Part shown: positions 59,062 to 64,000 of the stretch, one piece after another | Layout of the letters: each line of letters begins with the position of its first letter | Numbering within the stretch: the stretch's first letter is position 1 | Source of the DNA: Streptomyces sp. NBC_01233 | GTDB lineage: Bacteria; Actinomycetota; Actinomycetes; Streptomycetales; Streptomycetaceae | DNA: 64,000 nt | Assembly: GCF_035989305.1 (NCBI RefSeq) | Contig: NZ_CP108514.1 | Coordinates: 5,684,501-5,748,500, forward strand | Direction of reading: 5' to 3' | The notes under the pieces: generated by a model | Seen by the model: the letters and a program-made list of their open reading frames with translations, nothing else | What the model was told of the DNA's origin: nothing | The model's database searches: none | Made by a program: the position numbers and the translations under genes

Positions 59062-59697
59062 GTGAGCTCCTCCTCTCCTTTGCCTACGCGTGTCGTCCTT
59101 CTGACCGGACCTTCGGGATCCGGCAAGTCCTCGCTGGCGGCCCGCTCGGGTCTGCCCGTGCTGCGCCTGGACGACTTCTACAAGGAGGGTGACGACCCGA
59201 CCCTCCCGCTGGTCGAGGGCAGTTCGGACATCGACTGGGATTCGCCGCTGTCCTGGGACGCGGACACCGCCGTGGCGGCGATCGCGGAGCTGTGCGCGGT
59301 GGGTCGCACCGAGGTCCCGGTGTACGACATCGCGACGTCCTCGCGGACCGGGGCGGAGGCACTGGACATCTCGCGCACGCCGCTGTTCATCGCGGAGGGG
59401 ATCTTCGCGGCGGACGTCGTCGCCCGCTGCCAGGAGCTGGGGCTGCTCGCGGACGCGATCTGTCTGCGCGGGCGGCCGTCCACCACCTTCCGCCGCCGAC
59501 TGGCGCGCGATCTCCGCGAGGGGCGCAAGTCGGTCCTGTTCCTGCTGCGGCGCGGCCTTCGGCTGATGCGGGCGGAGCGGGGCATCGTGGCGCGCCACAT
59601 CGCGCTGGGCGCGCACGCGTGCGGCCGTGACGAGGCCCTCGGCCGCCTCGCCGCAGCCGCGGCCGGCCGCCACCGCCACACCCCCGCTCCCGCCTAG
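59062..59697 (+). CDS. uridine kinase-like P-loop kinase
   Basis: 211 residues. P-loop VVLLTGPSGSGKSSLAARSG at the N-terminus, then LPVLRLDDFYKEGDDPTLPL and DIDWDSPLSWD, the substrate-binding DDFY motif of uridine/phosphoribulokinase-type enzymes, and FIAEGIFAADVV for Walker B. GTG 59062 lacks an obvious ribosome site; a leaderless transcript is possible. Position close to deoC fits nucleoside salvage, phosphorylating uridine or a related nucleoside, but no CTACGCGCGTAG site was found before it. A different 12-bp palindrome, GCGTGCGCACGC, lies at 58967-58978. Confidence 0.85.
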   Translation: MSSSSPLPTRVVLLTGPSGSGKSSLAARSGLPVLRLDDFYKEGDDPTLPLVEGSSDIDWDSPLSWDADTAVAAIAELCAVGRTEVPVYDIATSSRTGAEALDISRTPLFIAEGIFAADVVARCQELGLLADAICLRGRPSTTFRRRLARDLREGRKSVLFLLRRGLRLMRAERGIVARHIALGAHACGRDEALGRLAAAAAGRHRHTPAPA

Positions 59698-59832
59698 TCC
59701 CCGGCCGCCACCCGGCTACTCCCCGCCTTCCCGGCCAGGCGGCCGAGCAGGGCCACCGCGTCCTCGACCGGGGCCGGCCCGAAGAACCGCGCGCTGTCCG
59801 GAAGATCGCCGACGCCATTGCCGTCCCACGTG
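59694..59832 (-). pseudogene. possible C-terminal gene remnant
   Basis: A minus-strand frame reads GNGVGDLPDSARFFGPAPVE then DAVALLGRLAGKAGSSRVAA and ends in TAG at 59694-59696. It looks protein-like but has no start, and its upstream side runs into the hairpin that follows sigQ. I cannot name the family. It may be the tail of a lost gene or chance. Confidence 0.3.
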
Positions 59833-59854
59833 CCCGGCCCCGCACACGCGAAAA

Positions 59855-59893
59855 GGCGGGATCAGGCGGACCCCCCGGCCGCTTGATCCCGCC
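59855..59893 (-). terminator. hairpin terminator downstream of sigQ
   Basis: 15-bp stem with one mismatched pair (59855-59869 and 59879-59893); on the minus strand the hairpin is followed by TTTT. Begins about 70 bases after the sigQ stop. Confidence 0.82.
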
Positions 59894-59963
59894 TCTTCCC
59901 CCCGCGGCCCCCGTCCCACCCCCGTAGGACGGCCCCCCTGGCCCGATGGTCTTGTGCGCCCCG

Positions 59964-60659
59964 TTACGCGACGAGCTCCTCGAAGGACTCCGCCTCGTCG
60001 CGGCCGAAGCTCAGCGCCTCGTCCTCCCGCAGGCGGCGCAGCGAGCGCCAGATGCTCGACTTCACCGTGCCGACGCTGATCCCGAGGATCTCCGCGATCT
60101 CCGGGTCCGTGCGGCCCTCGTAGTAGCGCAGCACGAGCATCGTGCGCTGCGGCTCCGGGATCCGGGTCAGCGCCTGCCACAGCACCGCGCGCAGCTCCGT
60201 ACCGCGCATCGCGTCCGTGTCGGAGGCCGTCTCCGGCAGCTCCTCCGTCGGGTACTCGTTCAGCTTCCGCCGGCGCCACGCGCTGATGTGCAGGTTGGTC
60301 ATCGTGCGGCGGAGGTAGCCGCCGACGGCCGCCTTGTCGCTGATCCGGTCCCAGGCGCGGTACGTGGAGAACAGCGCGCTCTGCAGCAGGTCCTCGGCCT
60401 CGTAGCGGTCGCCGGTGAGGTGGAAGGCCGTCGCGTACAGCGCGGCCCGCCGCTCCTGGACGTACGCCGTGAACTCGGCCTCCGACGTGGAGGACGGCGT
60501 GGGCCGGGCGGGAACCGCCCGGTACTGGTTTGCGTCAATGGCTACGACGTGGGCCGGCCGGGGACGGGCGACCGCCACCGTACGGACACCCGCCCGGCGG
60601 TTCACATCGTGCAGCCGCGTGACAACCGCGCTGGTGTTGGTGCTGTGCAGCGTGTTCAT
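59964..60659 (-). CDS. sigQ: SigE-family RNA polymerase sigma factor SigQ
   Basis: 231 residues. Region 2: EFTAYVQERRAALYATAFHL then TGDRYEAEDLLQSALFSTYR and AWDRISDKAAVGGYLRRTMT; region 4: RIPEPQRTMLVLRYYEGRTD then PEIAEILGISVGTVKSSIWR. The N-terminal 55 residues are a poorly conserved extension. Identified as sigQ from its divergent position beside afsQ1-afsQ2, as in S. coelicolor, where AfsQ1 activates sigQ. An AfsQ1-type box (60752-60767) sits in the shared promoter region. Confidence 0.92.
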   Translation of the reverse strand: MNTLHSTNTSAVVTRLHDVNRRAGVRTVAVARPRPAHVVAIDANQYRAVPARPTPSSTSEAEFTAYVQERRAALYATAFHLTGDRYEAEDLLQSALFSTYRAWDRISDKAAVGGYLRRTMTNLHISAWRRRKLNEYPTEELPETASDTDAMRGTELRAVLWQALTRIPEPQRTMLVLRYYEGRTDPEIAEILGISVGTVKSSIWRSLRRLREDEALSFGRDEAESFEELVA

Positions 60660-60751
60660 CTCGCGCCCCCCGTCGTGGAGTGTCTCTGCTTCGGTCCGTT
60701 GTGCGTTGACAGAAGACTGCCCCGCCGACTTAACCGGGGTGTCCGTCGACT

Positions 60752-60767
60752 GTCACAGCACTGTCAC
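60752..60767. promoter_or_regulatory. AfsQ1-box in the sigQ-afsQ1 intergenic region
   Basis: GTCAC-AGCACT-GTCAC exactly fits the reported AfsQ1 consensus GTnAC-n6-GTnAC. It lies 69 bases before the afsQ1 GTG and 92 before the sigQ ATG. Confidence 0.75.
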
Positions 60768-60836
60768 AGCGACCTCCGCAGGATCGCCTCGCTCCGACGG
60801 TCGAACTCCCGACTGTCGATGGGACAGAATGAGCCC

Positions 60837-61514
60837 GTGCCTTTCCTGTTGCTGATCGAGGACGACGACGCCATCCGCACGGCCCTCGAACTCTCCCTGT
60901 CTCGCCAGGGCCACCGTGTGGCCACTGCGGCGACGGGCGAGGACGGCCTGAAACTGCTGCGCGAGCAGCGGCCGGATCTGATCGTGCTGGACGTCATGCT
61001 GCCCGGGATCGACGGTTTCGAGGTGTGCCGGCGCATCCGCCGCACCGACCAGCTGCCGATCATCCTGCTCACCGCGCGCAGCGATGACATCGACGTGGTC
61101 GTCGGCCTGGAGTCCGGCGCCGACGACTACGTGGTCAAGCCCGTCCAGGGCCGGGTGCTCGACGCCCGCATCCGGGCGGTCCTGCGCCGCGGCGAGCGCG
61201 AGTCGAGCGACTCGGCGAGCTTCGGCTCCCTCGTCATCGACCGGGCCGCCATGACGGTCACCAAGAACGGCGAGGACCTCCAGCTCACCCCGACCGAGCT
61301 ACGGCTGCTGCTCGAACTGAGCCGCAGGCCCGGGCAGGCGCTGTCCCGCCAGCAGTTGCTGCGGCTGGTCTGGGAGCACGACTACCTCGGCGACTCGCGG
61401 CTCGTCGACGCCTGCGTCCAGCGACTGCGCGCCAAGGTCGAGGACGTGCCGTCCTCGCCCACCCTGATCCGTACGGTCCGCGGCGTCGGCTACCGCCTGG
61501 ACTCCCCGCAGTGA
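60837..61514 (+). CDS. afsQ1: two-component response regulator AfsQ1
   Basis: OmpR/PhoB-type regulator, 225 residues as in S. coelicolor. Receiver domain: acidic pocket IEDDDA, phosphoacceptor D52 in LIVLDVMLPGIDGFEV, signalling Thr in ILLTARSDD, Lys in YVVKPVQG. DNA-binding winged helix: LTPTELRLLLELSRRPGQAL then SRQQLLRLVWEHDYLGDSRL and VRGVGYRLDSPQ. GTG 60837. In S. coelicolor it controls antibiotic production and nitrogen-related genes. Its stop overlaps the GTG of afsQ2. Confidence 0.95.
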   Translation: MPFLLLIEDDDAIRTALELSLSRQGHRVATAATGEDGLKLLREQRPDLIVLDVMLPGIDGFEVCRRIRRTDQLPIILLTARSDDIDVVVGLESGADDYVVKPVQGRVLDARIRAVLRRGERESSDSASFGSLVIDRAAMTVTKNGEDLQLTPTELRLLLELSRRPGQALSRQQLLRLVWEHDYLGDSRLVDACVQRLRAKVEDVPSSPTLIRTVRGVGYRLDSPQ

Positions 61515-62998
61515 TCCGCGCGTTGCTCGCGGGCCGGCGCTGGACCAGCCTGCGGCTGCGGCTCCTCATCGTCTTCGCCCTGGTCGCCCTGACGGCCGCG
61601 GTCTCCGCGTCCGGGATCGCGTACTGGCTCAACCGGGAGGCCGTGCTCACCCGCGTCCAGGACGCCGCCCTCGGCGACTTCCGGCAGGAGATGCAGAACC
61701 GTGCCGCGGCGCTGCCCGCCGACCCGACGCCGGAGGAGATGCAGCGCACCGCCGAGCTGATGGCGGGCAGCAGCCCCGGCTACAGCGTGCTGCTCGTGCA
61801 CGAGCGCAAGGACCACCATCAGGTGTTCGGCGCGGCCGGTCCCGACTCCTTCGGGCTGCAGGACGTGCCGAAGTCCCTCCGGAACGCCGTGAACGACGAG
61901 CAGAAGACGACCGCGGCGAACGACGCCGAGTACCACATGTACTGGCAGCGGACGAAGCCGAACGGCAACCCGTACCTGGTCGGCGGCACCCGGATCGTGG
62001 GCGGCGGGCCGACCGGCTACATGTACAAGTCGCTCGCCCAGGAGCGGGACGACCTGAACGCGCTCGCCTGGTCCCTGACGATCGCCACCGGCCTGGCGCT
62101 GCTCGGCTCCGCACTGCTCGCGCAGGCGGCGGCCCGTACGGTGCTCAAGCCCGTGCAGCGGCTGGGGGACGCGGCCCGGCGGCTCGGCGAGGGCGAGCTG
62201 GACCACCGGCTGGACGTGTCGGGTACGGACGAACTCGCCGACCTGTCGCACACCTTCAACAAGACGGCCGAGGCGCTGGAGAAGAAGGTCGCCGACATGA
62301 GCGCGCGGGAGGAGTCGAGCCGGCGCTTCGTCGCGGACATGTCCCACGAACTGCGCACGCCGCTGACCGCGTTGACGGCGGTGGCGGAGGTGCTGGAGGA
62401 AGAGGTCGACGACCTCGATCCGATGATCGCACCGGCGGTGGCGCTGGTCGTCAGCGAGACGCGGCGGCTGAACGACCTCGTGGAGAACCTCATGGAGGTC
62501 ACCCGCTTCGACGCCGGAACGGCCCGCCTGGTGCTGGACGACGTGAACGTCGCCGACCAGGTCACGGCCTGTATCGACGCCCGGGCCTGGCTCGACGCGG
62601 TCGAACTCGACGCCGAACGGGACATCGTGGCCCGGCTCGACCCGCGCCGCCTCGACGTCATCCTGGCCAACCTGATCGGCAACGCGCTCAAGCACGGCGG
62701 CTCGCCGGTGCGGGTGTCGGTGACCGTGGACGGGGAGTGGCTGGTGATCGCGGTCCGCGACAACGGTCCGGGCATCCCCGAGGAGGTCCTGCCGCACGTC
62801 TTCGACCGGTTCTACAAGGCGAGCGCGTCCCGGCCGAAGTCGGACGGGAGCGGGCTGGGCCTGTCGATCGCCGTGGAGAACGCACACATCCACGGCGGCG
62901 ACATCACCGCCGCCAACGCGGCGGGGGGCGGAGCGCTGTTCACCCTGCGGCTGCCGGTGGACGTGGGGAAGGTGATCGCGGGTGACCGGGATGCGTAG
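61511..62998 (+). CDS. afsQ2: two-component sensor histidine kinase AfsQ2
   Basis: 495 residues. First helix LRLLIVFALVALTAAVSASG, an extracytoplasmic sensor region of about 130 residues, a second helix (WSLTIATGLALLGSALLAQA), HAMP (VLKPVQRLGDAARRLGEGEL), the phosphoacceptor His (about H279) in DMSHELRTPLTALTA, and the ATPase boxes NLIGNALKHGG, VRDNGPGIPEEVLPHVFDRF and GSGLGLSIAVENAHIHGG. GTG 61511 overlaps the afsQ1 stop. The cognate signal is not known from sequence; the S. coelicolor pair responds to high glutamate medium. Confidence 0.95.
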   Translation: MIRALLAGRRWTSLRLRLLIVFALVALTAAVSASGIAYWLNREAVLTRVQDAALGDFRQEMQNRAAALPADPTPEEMQRTAELMAGSSPGYSVLLVHERKDHHQVFGAAGPDSFGLQDVPKSLRNAVNDEQKTTAANDAEYHMYWQRTKPNGNPYLVGGTRIVGGGPTGYMYKSLAQERDDLNALAWSLTIATGLALLGSALLAQAAARTVLKPVQRLGDAARRLGEGELDHRLDVSGTDELADLSHTFNKTAEALEKKVADMSAREESSRRFVADMSHELRTPLTALTAVAEVLEEEVDDLDPMIAPAVALVVSETRRLNDLVENLMEVTRFDAGTARLVLDDVNVADQVTACIDARAWLDAVELDAERDIVARLDPRRLDVILANLIGNALKHGGSPVRVSVTVDGEWLVIAVRDNGPGIPEEVLPHVFDRFYKASASRPKSDGSGLGLSIAVENAHIHGGDITAANAAGGGALFTLRLPVDVGKVIAGDRDA

Positions 62999-63629
62999 GG
63001 CTCTGCCGGTGGTGCCGGCCGTGGTGGTCCCGCTGGTGGCGGTCGCCCTGCTCGCGGCGTCGGGCTGCGGGATCAGGGCGACGACCGTGCCGGTCGACGT
63101 GGGCCCGGCGCCGTCACGGGTGTCGTGCGACACCCCGCCTGCGCCCGCGGGGGAGAGCGGGGTGCAGGGCTTCCGGGCCACGGTGGAACTGGTCTGCGGA
63201 TCGCAGCTGGTGGGCGTGGACCGAGTGGTTCCGATGCCGGAGAAGAAGCCCGTACGGGATCCCGTGGGCCTCGTCGCGCAGGCACTGCTGGAGGCGCTGG
63301 AGCAGACGCCGAGCGGGGACGAGCGGGACGCGGGCTTCACGACCGGGGTGCCGGCCGGGCTGTCGGTGTCCGCGCCGCGGGCGGGTGATCCGGTGGGCAC
63401 GGTGCGGTTGAGCCGCAAGCCGGAGGATCTGCCGCCGGTGGCTCTGTCGCAGGTCGTGTGCACGCTGGCGGGCAACGACGCGGTGTCGTCGGGGCCGGGG
63501 CCGGTGGTTCTGGGCGGACCGGACGAGGATCCGCCGCGGGCTTGGGAGTGCACGGAGGCGGTGCGGTCGCGTCCGGAGTCGGTGCCGACCCTGGGCGAAA
63601 TCGTCCGCCCGTCCGCCTCTCCTTCCTGA
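62982..63629 (+). CDS. lipoprotein downstream of afsQ2
   Basis: 215 residues with signal peptide and lipobox ASGC, then a domain with VSCDTPPAPAGESGVQGFRA and several cysteines (CDTP, LVCGSQ, VVCTL, WECTEA) that may pair as disulfides. GTG 62982 lies inside the end of afsQ2 (17-base overlap), so it is probably the third gene of the afsQ1-afsQ2 operon. In S. coelicolor a lipoprotein gene has the same position; a role in signal sensing is plausible but unproven. Confidence 0.85.
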   Translation: MTGMRRALPVVPAVVVPLVAVALLAASGCGIRATTVPVDVGPAPSRVSCDTPPAPAGESGVQGFRATVELVCGSQLVGVDRVVPMPEKKPVRDPVGLVAQALLEALEQTPSGDERDAGFTTGVPAGLSVSAPRAGDPVGTVRLSRKPEDLPPVALSQVVCTLAGNDAVSSGPGPVVLGGPDEDPPRAWECTEAVRSRPESVPTLGEIVRPSASPS

Positions 63630-63785
63630 CGCGCCACTCGCAACGGCTCGGCGCCGGGGCGCCTCCCCGGCTTCGCGCCGCTGCGCCGGCCTCCGACCGG
63701 CGGGGCCTGGGCCGTACCGGCTTGAGGGTGCGGCGCCGCTGCTGGGAGCCCGGCGGTCCGGACGTGGTGCGGGCCCTGGGCGCGG

Positions 63786-63989
63786 CTACAGGAAGTGCGG
63801 GGATTCGGCGCGGAGTTCCTTCCTGGTCTTGATGACCCGAAGCTCCTCGGGGTGGTCGGCTTCCCGGGTGTTTCCGGTGCCTCCGTACACGGGGCGCAGG
63901 ATCGGTGTTCCGCCGCGCCGGTCGGTGTAGATCCACCGGCCCCCGCCGGGGCCGTCTTCGACCAGGTCCCCGATCTGGGCGGCGCTCAC
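63786..63989 (-). CDS. small hypothetical protein
   Basis: 67 residues, no signal peptide: IGDLVEDGPGGGRWIYTDRR then GGTPILRPVYGGTGNTREAD and a basic C-terminus. The N-terminal part looks like a small beta-barrel seen in short Streptomyces proteins. Starts GTG 63989. Function unknown. The 156 bases between it and the convergent lipoprotein gene hold nothing I recognise. Confidence 0.6.
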   Translation of the reverse strand: MSAAQIGDLVEDGPGGGRWIYTDRRGGTPILRPVYGGTGNTREADHPEELRVIKTRKELRAESPHFL

Positions 63990-64000
63990 CGGGCACCGCC

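Noticed and set aside
1..64000. CRISPR arrays, tRNA or rRNA genes, insertion sequences, attachment sites, prophage genes
   Set aside because: No regularly spaced repeats, cloverleaf-like sequences, transposase or integrase motifs were seen on either strand.

Overview
The window is high-GC DNA (roughly 72% by eye, strong third-position G/C, GTG and TTG starts, GGAGG-type ribosome sites) from a Streptomyces chromosome core. Gene content and order follow, as I remember it, the Streptomyces coelicolor segment from about SCO4839 to SCO4911: tryptophanyl-tRNA synthetase, succinate dehydrogenase, a nonulosonic-acid cluster, a nucleoside ABC importer with cdd/deoA, add, deoC and the sigQ/afsQ1/afsQ2 locus. 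This correspondence is from memory; no search was run.

Layout. 1-6.1 kb: 3' end of trpS, a 2H phosphoesterase, a YihY/BrkB membrane protein, a small secreted protein, a D,D-carboxypeptidase (minus), a small membrane protein and a metallophosphoesterase. 6.2-12.5 kb: a family 5 solute-binding protein, a minus-strand operon (membrane protein, DCC1 thiol oxidoreductase, TetR regulator) whose promoter carries two matching palindromes, then a decayed stretch with a broken family 2B encapsulin shell gene, a membrane protein, and the joined C-terminal remnants of a serine hydrolase and a DUF4132 protein. 12.5-16.8 kb: sdhCDAB and uraD. 17.1-22 kb: ECF sigma factor with a membrane partner, a lipoprotein L,D-transpeptidase, a stand-alone acyl-CoA mutase large subunit, and a leuE remnant. 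22-28.9 kb: glycosyltransferases around a fused neuA-neuB gene, most likely for a sialic-acid-like (Kdn-type) cell-wall glycopolymer.

29-38.7 kb: M20 amidohydrolase, then the nucleoside uptake and catabolism operons (BMP lipoprotein, ATPase, two permeases, cytidine deaminase, thymidine phosphorylase), Uma2 and STAS proteins. 38.5-49 kb: SnoaL-type ECF sigma factor, two MFS transporters, a second L,D-transpeptidase, LysR and LuxR regulators, a frameshifted ATP-grasp gene, cupin and alpha/beta hydrolase. 49.2-59.7 kb: adenosine deaminase, small secreted and membrane proteins, class F sortase with a wall-anchored neighbour, deoC with two aldehyde dehydrogenase genes, and a uridine kinase-like gene. 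59.7-64 kb: sigQ, afsQ1-afsQ2 and a lipoprotein.

The main integrating observation is a 12-bp palindrome, CTACGCGCGTAG or a close variant, in front of five separate nucleoside-related transcription units: the BMP lipoprotein, the ABC ATPase/permease/cdd unit, deoA, add and deoC. It looks like one regulon converting imported nucleosides to bases and deoxyribose phosphate, then to acetaldehyde and central metabolism. The second theme is an unusual number of gene lesions: frameshifts in the encapsulin and ATP-grasp genes, internal deletions in the encapsulin and leuE genes, a double-truncation junction, an ATPase gene without a standard start codon, and loss of the stop between neuA and neuB. These could be genuine decay or sequence error.
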